Assembly (NCBI GenBank): GCA_902478765.1
Contig: CABSMN010000057.1
Span: forward strand, 1-6,899
Source: an uncultured Collinsella sp.
GTDB taxonomy: Bacteria; Actinomycetota; Coriobacteriia; Coriobacteriales; Coriobacteriaceae
Reading direction: 5' to 3'
Length of the DNA: 6,899 bases
Part shown: in pieces, positions 1-6,211 of the stretch
How positions within the stretch are numbered: the first letter of the stretch is position 1
How the letters are laid out: each line of letters opens with the position of its first letter
Program-made: the position numbers and the translations under genes
The notes under the pieces: generated by a model
The model's database searches: none
Told to the model about the DNA's origin: nothing
Seen by the model: the letters and a program-made list of their open reading frames with translations, nothing else

Positions 1-135
1 CGCTGCCGCCATGCCGAACTTACCTTTGAGGAGCCCGACTACCCCATCCAGGCCGACGGCGAGCCCGTTGTCGCCTCGCGCATCGAGGTCGACATCCTCG
101 CCGGCACCCTCGAGGTCTGGCACCCAACCCGCTAA
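1..135 (+). CDS. Lipid/diacylglycerol kinase family protein, C-terminal fragment
   Basis: Reading frame 1 is open from the left edge to a TAA at 133-135, giving 44 C-terminal residues; the start lies outside the window. The visible part holds PIQADGEPV followed by short alternating hydrophobic stretches (RIEVDILAGTLEVW). This matches the end of the DagK/YegS-type lipid kinase fold, where a D-G-E turn in the C-terminal beta-sandwich is followed by strands of the form 'v.vlpgaL.v'. Known members phosphorylate diacylglycerol or related lipids at the inner face of the membrane, using ATP. The catalytic N-terminal domain is not visible, so substrate and activity cannot be judged. The gene converges with the GGQ protein gene, and the large inverted repeat begins 8 nt after its stop. 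The family call rests on about 40 residues and is only moderately secure. Confidence 0.6.
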   Translation, partial: RCRHAELTFEEPDYPIQADGEPVVASRIEVDILAGTLEVWHPTR

Positions 136-142
136 CCCCACC

Positions 143-213
143 TAAGTTGCGGTGAAATAGGGACTGTTTATGCAGCTAAAGCCGCAAAACAGTCCCTATT
201 TCACCGCAACTTA
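143..213. repeat. Perfect 27-bp inverted repeat between convergent genes
   Basis: Bases 143-169 (starting TAAGTTGCGGTGAAATAGGG) are exactly the reverse complement of 187-213, with a 17-nt spacer at 170-186 that can add a small inner TGC/GCA pairing. The hairpin sits 8 nt from each flanking stop codon. Neither strand has a T tract after the stem, so it is not a canonical intrinsic terminator, although so strong a hairpin may still stop or protect transcripts of both genes. Perfect arms of this length in a convergent gap also fit a dispersed palindromic (REP/MITE-like) repeat; I recall similar palindromes in Collinsella genomes but cannot check that here. Confidence 0.9.
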
Positions 214-221
214 TGGGGAGG

Positions 222-602
222 CTATTCGTCGCTGCCCGGCTTGCGACGGTTGGCCTTTTTAATCGCGTTGAAGTGCTTGTCATTGAGCCTGCGCTGACGA
301 GAGCGCAGAGACACCTTGGTCTTTATGCGTCGGCGCGGTGGACGCCCGCGACGCTCAAGCTCAGCGCGCAGCTTACGCAGGCAGCTCGCGCGATTCTGAA
401 ACTGACTACGGCTCTCGCGCGCCGTCACGGTAATTCCCGAAGGGATATGTTTCATACGCACCGCCGAGTCCGTCGTGTTCACACCCTGGCCGCCCGGGCC
501 CGTCGCACGAAACACCTGAACCTCGCAGTCGCGTGCCAACCTCTCAACCGACATCTCGGCATAGCGCGCATACTCGCGCCATCCCATCTTGTTCTCATCC
601 AT
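222..602 (-). CDS. GGQ-motif release-factor-like ribosome rescue protein (ArfB/YaeJ-like)
   Basis: A 126-residue protein. Residues 30-70 carry the class I release factor hallmark [18 protein letters not shown], with the GGQ at 37-39, then HIPSGITV and the SRSQFQNR stretch. The family uses GGQ in the ribosomal peptidyl transferase centre to hydrolyse peptidyl-tRNA. There is no codon-recognition domain. After the GGQ domain comes a strongly basic tail (about residues 84-121, many Arg and Lys), as in ArfB/YaeJ, whose tail enters the empty mRNA channel of stalled ribosomes. I infer a rescue role; a PrfH- or mtRF-R-like factor is the alternative. I chose the ATG at 600-602 because GGGGAGG lies just upstream at good spacing. 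The frame stays open for 22 more codons, but these would translate the xpt terminator hairpin. The xpt terminator ends about 20 nt before the start. Confidence 0.85.
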   Translation of the reverse strand: MDENKMGWREYARYAEMSVERLARDCEVQVFRATGPGGQGVNTTDSAVRMKHIPSGITVTARESRSQFQNRASCLRKLRAELERRGRPPRRRIKTKVSLRSRQRRLNDKHFNAIKKANRRKPGSDE

Positions 603-622
603 ATCAACACCTCCCCTCATAC

Positions 623-658
623 AAAAAATGTGACAAAGGGAAAGTCCCTTTGTCACAT
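623..658 (-). terminator. Intrinsic terminator of xpt, just upstream of the GGQ gene
   Basis: On the minus strand a perfect 14-bp stem (arms 645-658 and 628-641, core GTGACAAAGGGA) closes a 3-nt loop (642-644) and runs into a T tract complementary to 623-628. It begins about 27 nt after the xpt stop. Because the T tract ends 20 nt before the next start codon, it may also act as an attenuator for the GGQ gene. Confidence 0.85.
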
Positions 659-685
659 CGCATACCAATCGCTTGTGTTACGCGC

Positions 686-1264
686 TTAAGCGAAGGTGAT
701 CTCGCCGGTATCGCAGTCCATATCGGCGATACGGGCCAGGCTCTCAACGCGGAAGCCGCGCTCGCGGAGCTTATCGCCACCGCCTTGGAAGCCCTTCTCC
801 ACCGCGATGCCAATGCCGGCAACCTCGGCACCCGCAGCCTCGCAGATCTTGATAAGACCCTCGAGTGCGCAGCCGTTGGCCAGGAAGTCGTCGATAATCA
901 GGACCTTGTCGCCCTCGGACAGGAAGCGCTTGCCAACGATGACCGGGTACTCCTTCTGCTTGGTAAAGGAGTAGATGGTCGTGGCATACTGCTCGCCATC
1001 GAGGTTGATGGACTGTGCCTTCTTAGCAAAGACCACCGGTACGCCGCCAAAATGCTGAGCTGCGATGCAAGCCATGCCAATGCCCGAAGCCTCAATCGTC
1101 AGGATCTTGTTGATCTCGACATCCTTGAACAGACGGGCCCACTCGGCTCCCATGTGGTCGAACAGCTCAACGTCGCACTGGTGGTTGAGGAAGGCATCAA
1201 CCTTAAGGACGTTACCGGCCTTTACGATGCCGTCATGGCGAATACGATCCTCAAGCTCCTGCAT
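686..1264 (-). CDS. xpt: Xanthine phosphoribosyltransferase
   Basis: A 192-residue purine salvage enzyme that joins xanthine and PRPP to give XMP in the cytoplasm, feeding GMP synthesis. It matches the Bacillus Xpt type (about 194 residues) along its whole length: [13 protein letters not shown] at 18-29, TIEASGIG at 56-63, PVVFAKK at 76-82, YSFTKQ at 98-103, the PRPP-binding loop [11 protein letters not shown] at 121-131, and [11 protein letters not shown] followed by RVESLARI near the C terminus. The ATG at 1262-1264 has an AGAAGGGG ribosome binding site 7 nt upstream. It is probably a single-gene unit: a hairpin with a T tract follows it, and 157 nt separate it from the MFS gene. In that gap a TATTAA (minus strand, 1301-1306) is a possible -10 box, but its -35 partner is poor. 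I see no purine riboswitch there, unlike Bacillus xpt. Confidence 0.96.
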   Translation of the reverse strand: MQELEDRIRHDGIVKAGNVLKVDAFLNHQCDVELFDHMGAEWARLFKDVEINKILTIEASGIGMACIAAQHFGGVPVVFAKKAQSINLDGEQYATTIYSFTKQKEYPVIVGKRFLSEGDKVLIIDDFLANGCALEGLIKICEAAGAEVAGIGIAVEKGFQGGGDKLRERGFRVESLARIADMDCDTGEITFA

Positions 1265-1421
1265 GGCGCAACCCCTTCTCGCGGCAACGATACCGCGCGA
1301 TTAATAAACGTTGTTCGATAGTCTACCACGGACCGACCCCCGCCCGCCCCACAAGCCGCATCGCACCACAAACGAGTCTTTTTGAGACGGCGCGAATCGT
1401 GGCAGACAGCCTCCCAACACG

Positions 1422-2726
1422 CTAATGGCGGGCGCGCATCCTCACCAAACGCACCATGGCGAACGCAAAGCCCACAGCGGCCACAGCCATCAACACATAG
1501 AACACCGAACGAAAACCAAACAGGAACACATCCGGACGGCCTGCAACAATACTGGTCACGGCCTCGCCCATCGCCACGCTCATCTGCCCATACAGGATAT
1601 GCGACGCCGCTGTAATGCCCACTGCCATACCCGCATAGCGCGCCAGACTACCCAGGCTGCCCGCAAAACCGAGCGCCTCGCGCGGGGCCGAACCCATGTA
1701 CAGCGAGTTGTTGGGACTCTGGAAAATCGACGTGCCACACGACATAAACGCGACGCAACACACGATCACAGGGATGGAAGAGTGCTCGTCGAGCGTGCTT
1801 ACCGCAAAAAGACCGCATACGTACACGCCTAGGCCGACCGCCGTGGGGCCCTCGCAGCCAACACGGTCCGAAACCGTACCCGAAAGCGGGCCGATAAAGG
1901 CATTCACCATCGGCAACGCCAAAAAGAGTAGTCCAGAGATGTCGGAACCAAAGCCGTGGGCGTCCTGAAAATAGAACGGCAGGATAAACTCGGATGCGCC
2001 AATACCAACGAACACGATGAGCATGCAGGCGAGGTTGATGGTGAAGGCCGAATTTGCAAAGCAGCGACGAGCAGCCTCGATCAGGGACATGGGGCGCTCG
2101 CCAGCCTCCGGCTTAACATGCGGCAGCGTATAGAGCCCCACGATAAACGAGATGACGCCAATGGGCAGGTTGATGAGGAAGATGCTCTCCCAGGGAAAGC
2201 TTGCCACCAGCATGCCGCCCAGCACGGGGCCACACATCATGCCGAGGGCCACGAAGGTCGCGAGAATACCCATGGCACGACCGCGCTCGCGCGCCGGAAA
2301 CGACTCGGTGATGATACCCATGTTGTTAGCCATGGCCGCCGCGCAGCCGACGCCCTGCACAATGCGTGCCAGAATAAGAACTTCGAGCGAACTCGAAAGG
2401 CCGCAAAGCAGCGAGCCGGCCGTAAAAACGATTACGCCCAGCTGGAATACGCCCACCTTGCCGCGCACGTCGCCCAAGCGGCCAAACGGCAGCATAGCCA
2501 CGCATGTCGCAAGCAGGTACACCGAGCTCACCAGCTGGATGCGGTCGAGGCCCACGCCCAGCTCCTTTTGCATCACGGGCAACGCCACGGTCACAACGGT
2601 CGAATCCAGACACGACATAAACGTCATGATGAGCACGGTAAACAGAATCGCCCATTTGTTCTTGCCATGGGTTTCGCCCTCAAGGGCAATGTGCTCGCGG
2701 CGCAGCTGCTCTGCGGTTTTCTCCAT
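1422..2726 (-). CDS. MFS transporter, drug/H+ antiporter type (DHA2-like)
   Basis: A 434-residue inner-membrane protein with a charged cytoplasmic N terminus (residues 1-24) and about 12 hydrophobic helices. Diagnostic motifs are LDSTVVTVALPVM at 40-52 (the DHA2/EmrB-type signature of helix 1), GRLGDVRGK at 82-90 (MFS motif A, loop 2-3), the helix 4 arginine in ARIVQG at 120-125, and GPVLGG at 166-171 (antiporter motif C, helix 5). FLINLPIG at 183-190 is typical of the group. Such proteins usually export drugs or other small amphipathic compounds in exchange for protons; the substrate cannot be read from the sequence. Classical DHA2 members have 14 helices, whereas only 12 are evident here. 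I chose the ATG at 2724-2726 because AAAGGA lies 6 nt upstream; the ATG two codons earlier sits on the ribosome binding site. The metY terminator ends 26 nt before the start, so expression depends on read-through or on a promoter I could not identify. Confidence 0.9.
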   Translation of the reverse strand: MEKTAEQLRREHIALEGETHGKNKWAILFTVLIMTFMSCLDSTVVTVALPVMQKELGVGLDRIQLVSSVYLLATCVAMLPFGRLGDVRGKVGVFQLGVIVFTAGSLLCGLSSSLEVLILARIVQGVGCAAAMANNMGIITESFPARERGRAMGILATFVALGMMCGPVLGGMLVASFPWESIFLINLPIGVISFIVGLYTLPHVKPEAGERPMSLIEAARRCFANSAFTINLACMLIVFVGIGASEFILPFYFQDAHGFGSDISGLLFLALPMVNAFIGPLSGTVSDRVGCEGPTAVGLGVYVCGLFAVSTLDEHSSIPVIVCCVAFMSCGTSIFQSPNNSLYMGSAPREALGFAGSLGSLARYAGMAVGITAASHILYGQMSVAMGEAVTSIVAGRPDVFLFGFRSVFYVLMAVAAVGFAFAMVRLVRMRARH

Positions 2727-2752
2727 ATCCATCCTTTCGAGTGGCGCAACGC

Positions 2753-2798
2753 AAAAACGGGGCCCCAATCGCCTACAAACAGTCGCGATTGGGGTCCC
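2753..2798 (-). terminator. Intrinsic terminator of metY, just upstream of the MFS gene
   Basis: On the minus strand the arm 2785-2798 (GGGACCCCAATCGC) pairs with 2759-2772, a 14-bp stem with one mismatch, and is followed by TTTTT (complement of 2753-2757). It starts about 70 nt after the metY stop. The T tract ends 26 nt before the MFS start codon, with the MFS ribosome binding site in between, so partial read-through could couple the two genes. Confidence 0.85.
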
Positions 2799-2867
2799 GC
2801 CTACGGAATCGGAACGAAAGGTCGCCGAAGCTTTCTGCCAGCATCGGCGCCTTATGCGAACGCTAGC

Positions 2868-4151
2868 CTAGCACTGCTCGAGTGCCTGCTCAAGGTCGGC
2901 AATCAGATCGGCCGTATCCTCGAGGCCGCACGACAGGCGCACCATGTCGGCGGAGATGCCACAGGCGATGAGCTCCTCATCGTTCATCTGGCGATGCGTG
3001 GCATTAGCGGGATGCAGGCAGCAGGTGCGGGCGTCGGCCACGTGCGTGGCGATCTGGGCGAGCTTGAGGCTCTTCATAAAGGTCTCGGCCGCCGCGCGAC
3101 CACCGTTAAAGCCAAAGCTCACAACGCCGCAGGTACCGTTGGGCATGTACTTCTGAGCGATGTCATAGTACTTATCGCCCTCCAGGCCTGGATAGCTCAC
3201 GAAGCGCACCTTGGGATGGCTCTGCAAGAACTTGGCAACGGCCAGGCCGTTCTCGCAATGACGCGGCATGCGCACATGCAGGCTCTCGAGCGAGCTGTTC
3301 AAGAAGAACGCCGCCTGCGGGTTCTGCATGGGGCCAAGGTCGCGCATGAGCTGAGCGGTTGCCTTGGTAATGAAGGCACCCTCGCGACCGAACTTCTCGG
3401 CATACGTCACGCCGTGGTAGCTCTCGTCGGGCGTGGTGAGACCCGGGAACTTGTCTGCATGGGCCATCCAGTCAAACTGGCCGTGGTCAACGATCACGCC
3501 GCCCAGGTAGGCAGCATGTCCATCCATGTACTTGGTGGTGGAGTGCGTAACGATGTCGGCGCCCCACTCAAAGGGACGGCACATCACGGGCGTCGGGAAG
3601 GTGTTGTCGACCATCAGCGGCACGCCGTGGTCATGTGCGGCCTTGGCAAAGCGCTCAATATCGAGCACGGCAAGGGCGGGGTTGGCAATCGTCTCGCCAA
3701 AGACGAGCTTGGTATTGGGCTCAAAGGCTGCCTCCAGCTCCTCATCGGTACAGTCGGGGGCGACAAACGTGCAAGTCACGCCCATGCGGCCCATGGTGTG
3801 GGCGAGCAGGTTATACGTACCGCCGTAGATAGCAGAGCTCGCGACCACGTGATCACCGGCACCGGCCACGTTAAAGATCGCGAGGAAATTCGCAGCCATG
3901 CCCGAGCTCGTGAGCATCGCAGCGGTGCCGCCCTCCATCTCGCAGATCTTGGCGGCAACGAGATCGCACGTGGGGTTCTGCAAACGGCTGTAGAAGTAGC
4001 CCGACTCCTCTAGGTCAAACAGCTTGCCCATGTGCTCGGACGTGTCGTACTTCCACGTGGTGGACTGGTAGATGGGCACCTGGCGCGGCTCCGCGTCGCC
4101 CGGGTGATAGCCGCCCTGAACACATGTAGTACCGATGGTCTGCTCGCTCAT
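2868..4151 (-). CDS. metY: O-acetylhomoserine sulfhydrylase (MetY-type, PLP-dependent)
   Basis: A 427-residue cytoplasmic enzyme of the Cys/Met-metabolism PLP family. Motifs in order: YFYSRLQNPT at 52-61, the phosphate-binding SSGMAA at 82-87, the Tyr-containing AIYGGTYNL at 107-115 that stacks on the cofactor, VDNTF with the pyridine-nitrogen Asp182, and HSTTKYMDGH with the Schiff-base lysine at 207. A long stretch after the lysine (about 225-260, including FPGLTTPDESYHG) and the total length favour the MetY sulfhydrylase branch over cystathionine gamma-synthase or lyase (about 380-400 residues). The expected reaction is O-acetylhomoserine plus sulfide giving homocysteine and acetate, the direct route to methionine. 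A related lyase specificity cannot be fully excluded. I chose the ATG at 4149-4151 with AAGGGAG 6 nt upstream; a TTG two codons earlier is less well placed. A sigma70-like promoter precedes it and a clear terminator follows. Confidence 0.92.
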   Translation of the reverse strand: MSEQTIGTTCVQGGYHPGDAEPRQVPIYQSTTWKYDTSEHMGKLFDLEESGYFYSRLQNPTCDLVAAKICEMEGGTAAMLTSSGMAANFLAIFNVAGAGDHVVASSAIYGGTYNLLAHTMGRMGVTCTFVAPDCTDEELEAAFEPNTKLVFGETIANPALAVLDIERFAKAAHDHGVPLMVDNTFPTPVMCRPFEWGADIVTHSTTKYMDGHAAYLGGVIVDHGQFDWMAHADKFPGLTTPDESYHGVTYAEKFGREGAFITKATAQLMRDLGPMQNPQAAFFLNSSLESLHVRMPRHCENGLAVAKFLQSHPKVRFVSYPGLEGDKYYDIAQKYMPNGTCGVVSFGFNGGRAAAETFMKSLKLAQIATHVADARTCCLHPANATHRQMNDEELIACGISADMVRLSCGLEDTADLIADLEQALEQC

Positions 4152-4190
4152 ATCCAACTCCCTTACTTGGGTTTTGTTTTTATTCGGTTC

Positions 4191-4219
4191 ACGATACCGC
4201 TACCCCGCACCCCTCTCAA
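4191..4219 (-). promoter_or_regulatory. Sigma70-like promoter of metY
   Basis: On the minus strand TTGAGA (4214-4219) and TATCGT (4191-4196) are separated by exactly 17 nt, matching the -35 consensus at 5 of 6 and the -10 consensus at 4 of 6 positions. The predicted transcription start near 4184 gives a 5' leader of about 33 nt, too short for a SAM riboswitch or T-box. Confidence 0.6.
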
Positions 4220-4239
4220 CCCATCCCGCCGATAGGTTA

Positions 4240-4270
4240 TGGGACAAATTAATCAGGTTTATTTGTCCCA
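4240..4270. repeat. Inverted repeat in the divergent metY / C_GCAxxG intergenic region
   Basis: The arms TGGGACAAAT (4240-4249) and ATTTGTCCCA (4261-4270) are perfect 10-bp inverted copies separated by 11 nt. The element lies 20 bp upstream of the metY -35 box and about 115 bp upstream of the divergent gene. It has no T tract on either strand. It could be a regulator's operator for one or both genes, or a dispersed palindromic repeat. Confidence 0.8.
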
Positions 4271-4385
4271 AATCTTAAGAAAGTGTTCGATGGCGAAAAA
4301 CAATGAGATATGCACTGCGGTCTCGATAAGCGAATGCGCCGGCAAGGGTACCATAGGCGGGTACACCATGAACAAGGAGACAACG

Positions 4386-4832
4386 ATGAAGCAGATCGAT
4401 ACCACCCAGCTCAACACTGCCGCCTGCCAGGCTCAGGCTGCCGAGTACCACGCCCGCGGCTTTAACTGCGCCCAGGCTGTCGCTTGCACGCTCGCGCCCG
4501 CTGTGGGGCTCGACCCCCAGATCGCCTTTACCCTCACCGAGGGCTTTGGCGCCGGCATGGGCGGCATGACCGAGACCTGCGGCGCCATCTCGGGCGCCGT
4601 GGCCATCATGGGCTTTATGATGAGCGACGGTATGGAGAACCCCAAGACCAAGGGCCAGACCTACAAGCTGTCGCGCGAGATTGCCAAGCGCTTTGGCGAG
4701 AAGAACACCACGACCGTCTGCGGCACGCTCAAAGGCGTCGGATCGGACCAGGGTCCGCTCCGCAGCTGCCCCGGCTGCATCGACGACGCCGTCGACATCG
4801 CCTGCGATGTGCTAAAGCAGCTCGCCGAGTAA
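4386..4832 (+). CDS. C_GCAxxG_C_C family cysteine-rich redox protein
   Basis: A 148-residue soluble protein with eight cysteines (14, 28, 34, 65, 112, 128, 131, 140). The family pattern is visible as GFNCAQAV at 25-32, GMGGMTETCGAISGAV at 57-72, VCGTLKG at 111-117 and SCPGC at 127-131. Proteins of this family (PF09719/TIGR01909) are small and thought to be redox-active or to bind metal or a cofactor; their biochemical role is poorly defined and I assign none. There is no signal peptide or membrane segment. I chose the ATG at 4386-4388 because AAGGAG lies 6 nt upstream. The in-frame ATG at 4368 and the frame running back to 4239 lack a good site, and the latter would translate the palindrome. 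The gene is divergent from metY and shares a hairpin terminator with the convergent yigZ. I found no convincing promoter. Confidence 0.88.
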   Translation: MKQIDTTQLNTAACQAQAAEYHARGFNCAQAVACTLAPAVGLDPQIAFTLTEGFGAGMGGMTETCGAISGAVAIMGFMMSDGMENPKTKGQTYKLSREIAKRFGEKNTTTVCGTLKGVGSDQGPLRSCPGCIDDAVDIACDVLKQLAE

Positions 4833-4845
4833 ACGGCGACAACAT

Positions 4846-4896
4846 AAAACGACGGCCGGCGCGCTTGGGATTCATCCAAAAGCACGCCGGCCGTCG
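4846..4896. terminator. Bidirectional terminator between convergent genes
   Basis: A perfect 12-bp GC-rich stem, CGACGGCCGGCG at 4850-4861 with its complement at 4885-4896, can be extended by an inner TTGGG/TCCAA pairing in the loop. On the minus strand the stem runs into TTTTAT (complement of 4844-4849), making it the yigZ terminator. On the plus strand the hairpin begins 17 nt after the stop of the cysteine-rich protein gene but is followed only by TCGTT, so termination in that direction is less certain. Confidence 0.8.
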
Positions 4897-4899
4897 TCG

Positions 4900-5535
4900 T
4901 TAGAACTCGGCAAATTCGGGAGCGCCGACCTCAATCTCCTCACGCCCCGCCATAAGCTCGCGCATCTTAACGCAAAACGGCTCCTGCTCCCCCGCCTTAA
5001 ACACCAAATGAATCGTCACGGCATCCGCGTAATCGGTATCCGAAACCTTGGCATCCGAATCCTGGGCCAAGCGAAGCACCTGCTCATACTGCGGATAGGC
5101 CACATGCACGTCAACAGGCACGACACTCGTCATCTCGACGATCTGCCCGGCCTCCTGAGCCGCGGCCACCGCCGCCTGCGTCGCCGCGGTATAGGCGCGT
5201 ACCAAGCCACCGGGCCCCAACAACGTACCACCAAAATAGCGTGTCACTACGCAGCAAACATTTTTGAGCTCCGCACCGCGCAACACCTCGAGTGTCGGCA
5301 TACCGCTCGTGCGGCTCGGCTCACCATCATCGCTCTGGCGCTCGCGTCCATCGACCAAAATCCACGCGGGAACATTGTGTCGAGCGTCGTAATGACGCTT
5401 GCGAACCATCTCGATAAAGGCATTCGCCTCGTCCTCGGACTCAATATGGACCAGCTGGGCAATAAACCGACTCTTGCGGTCCACAAACTCGCCCGAAACC
5501 TCAATATTCGATTGCAGAGTAAAATAGCTGTCCAA
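4900..5535 (-). CDS. yigZ: IMPACT/YigZ family protein
   Basis: A 211-residue protein of the YigZ/IMPACT family (usually about 200-215 residues). The N-terminal UPF0029 domain shows KSRFIAQL at 21-28, the H48-YDARHN-VPAW segment, DDGEPSRTSGMP at 69-80 (family signature), and VVTRYFGGTLLGPGGLVRAY at 96-115. The remaining part (about 130-211) fits the small ferredoxin-like C-terminal domain. Bacterial members are cytoplasmic and have been linked to translation or nucleic-acid binding, but their function is unsettled. There is no ATG at a sensible place. Two adjacent TTG codons occur at 5533-5538, and the second gives 5-nt spacing to GAGGGG, so I take it as the start; using the first adds one residue. 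A TATTAT about 40 nt upstream is a candidate -10 box. The gene converges on the cysteine-rich protein gene. Confidence 0.9.
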   Translation of the reverse strand: MDSYFTLQSNIEVSGEFVDRKSRFIAQLVHIESEDEANAFIEMVRKRHYDARHNVPAWILVDGRERQSDDGEPSRTSGMPTLEVLRGAELKNVCCVVTRYFGGTLLGPGGLVRAYTAATQAAVAAAQEAGQIVEMTSVVPVDVHVAYPQYEQVLRLAQDSDAKVSDTDYADAVTIHLVFKAGEQEPFCVKMRELMAGREEIEVGAPEFAEF

Positions 5536-5575
5536 CAAAGCCCCTCAACAACAAGCAAAGCAACAAACAGCCTCA

Positions 5576-5581
5576 ATAATA
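5576..5581 (-). promoter_or_regulatory. Candidate -10 box of yigZ
   Basis: TATTAT on the minus strand lies about 40 nt upstream of the TTG start, a suitable distance for a short leader. No good -35 hexamer lies at 16-18 nt, so the promoter is tentative. Confidence 0.3.
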
Positions 5582-5650
5582 CGGCAAAGCGTGTACCGTT
5601 GCCCTCGCCAACAAGAACGGAAACGCCAATGATGCCGTCACCAACAGCGA

Positions 5651-5748
5651 GACGGCGTCAGCTGAGTCGATTTGGCCCGAAAGAGGAGGGAGCACGCCTT
5701 ATGGCGGCGACCGACGAATGAGCGACAAATCGGCCAGCTGACGCCGTC
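5651..5748. repeat. Long-spaced 14-bp inverted repeat beyond the 3' end of rnpB
   Basis: GACGGCGTCAGCTG (5651-5664) and its exact reverse complement (5735-5748) enclose 70 nt. Just inside, CGATTT (5668-5673) and AAATCG (5727-5732) pair again, so a stem of about 20 bp with a small internal loop can form on either strand. The interior has a further short hairpin (CGCC-TTAT-GGCG, 5695-5706). A competing local hairpin uses 5739-5744 with 5752-5757. No T tract follows the structure on the minus strand. It may mark the end of the rnpB transcript, or be an independent structured RNA or palindromic element. Confidence 0.6.
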
Positions 5749-5765
5749 GCAGCGTCAACAAGAAA

Positions 5766-6127
5766 GCTGAGTGGGCCGATAAGCCGGGTTCTGTCGTGAA
5801 CGGTCATTTATCTTGTCTGCACGTTACCGTGCAGCTCCACGCACGCTACCCGAACGCGGACCGGGCCGGCCCATAGCGTTCCTATTCGCGCTTGCTCCGG
5901 ATGGGGCTTGCCAAGCCGCCATGTTGCCACGACGCTGGTGGTCTCTTACACCACCGTTTCAGCTTTTCCCTTTACGCCTTGCGGCGCAGGTGGGAGTCTT
6001 CTTTTCTGCGGCGCTTTCCGTCGGATCACTCCGCCCGGCCGTTAGCCGGCATCCCGCCCTCTGGAGCCCGGACTTTCCTCACGCGTACCGCAAGCAGTAC
6101 ATCGCGCGACCGTCTGGCCCACTCAGC
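5766..6127 (-). ncRNA. rnpB: RNase P RNA, bacterial class A
   Basis: This is the catalytic RNA subunit of RNase P, which removes 5' leaders from precursor tRNAs together with the RnpA protein. On the minus strand the universally conserved GAGGAAAGTCCGGGCTC lies at 6080-6064 and the matching 3' element ACAGAACCCGGCTTAT at 5794-5779; together they form the P4 helix region. P1 is visible as a perfect 12-bp pairing of the ends, GCTGAGTGGGCC at 6127-6116 with GGCCCACTCAGC at 5777-5766, which sets the approximate boundaries and a length near 362 nt. GC-rich hairpins in between agree with the ancestral A-type architecture usual for Actinobacteria. Exact mature ends are inferred from P1. An extended -10 promoter sits directly upstream. 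Neighbours are yigZ downstream and rpsA upstream, both on the same strand but in separate units. Confidence 0.97.
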
Positions 6128-6135
6128 AGTGCAAG

Positions 6136-6162
6136 AGTGTAGCACACCGCCGCCACAGGCAA
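6136..6162 (-). promoter_or_regulatory. Promoter of rnpB (extended -10)
   Basis: On the minus strand TACACT (6136-6141) is preceded by TGC, an extended -10 arrangement. A TTGCCT 15 nt further upstream (6157-6162) can serve as a short-spaced -35. The predicted start near 6129 agrees with the 5' end of P1 of the RNase P RNA. Confidence 0.6.
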
Positions 6163-6211
6163 CGGCACAACACAAGCGCTCGACACGATAAACCAAGAAG
6201 CGCCCATGCGC

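Noticed and set aside
533..1321. A 262-codon plus-strand open frame
   Set aside because: It is antisense to xpt, and its N-terminal part translates the xpt terminator hairpin. There is no domain and no convincing ribosome binding site.
1374..1400. Possible terminator of the MFS gene (GTCTCAAAAAGAC on the minus strand)
   Set aside because: The stem is only 4 bp and no T tract follows it on the minus strand, so it is too weak to call.
1265..1421. Possible purine riboswitch upstream of xpt
   Set aside because: None of the conserved purine-aptamer junction segments is visible on the minus strand, and most of the gap is C-rich and unstructured by eye.
1956..4013. A 685-codon plus-strand open frame
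   Set aside because: It lies antisense across the MFS and metY genes, both of which match known families. Its product is rich in His, Arg, Ala and Gly without recognisable domains, as expected of the reverse frame of GC-rich coding sequence.
5701..5721. A strong GAGGAGGGAG followed by ATG and a six-residue frame on the plus strand
   Set aside because: The peptide would be only MAATDE, lies inside the inverted repeat beyond rnpB, and has no gene downstream on that strand, so a leader peptide role is implausible.
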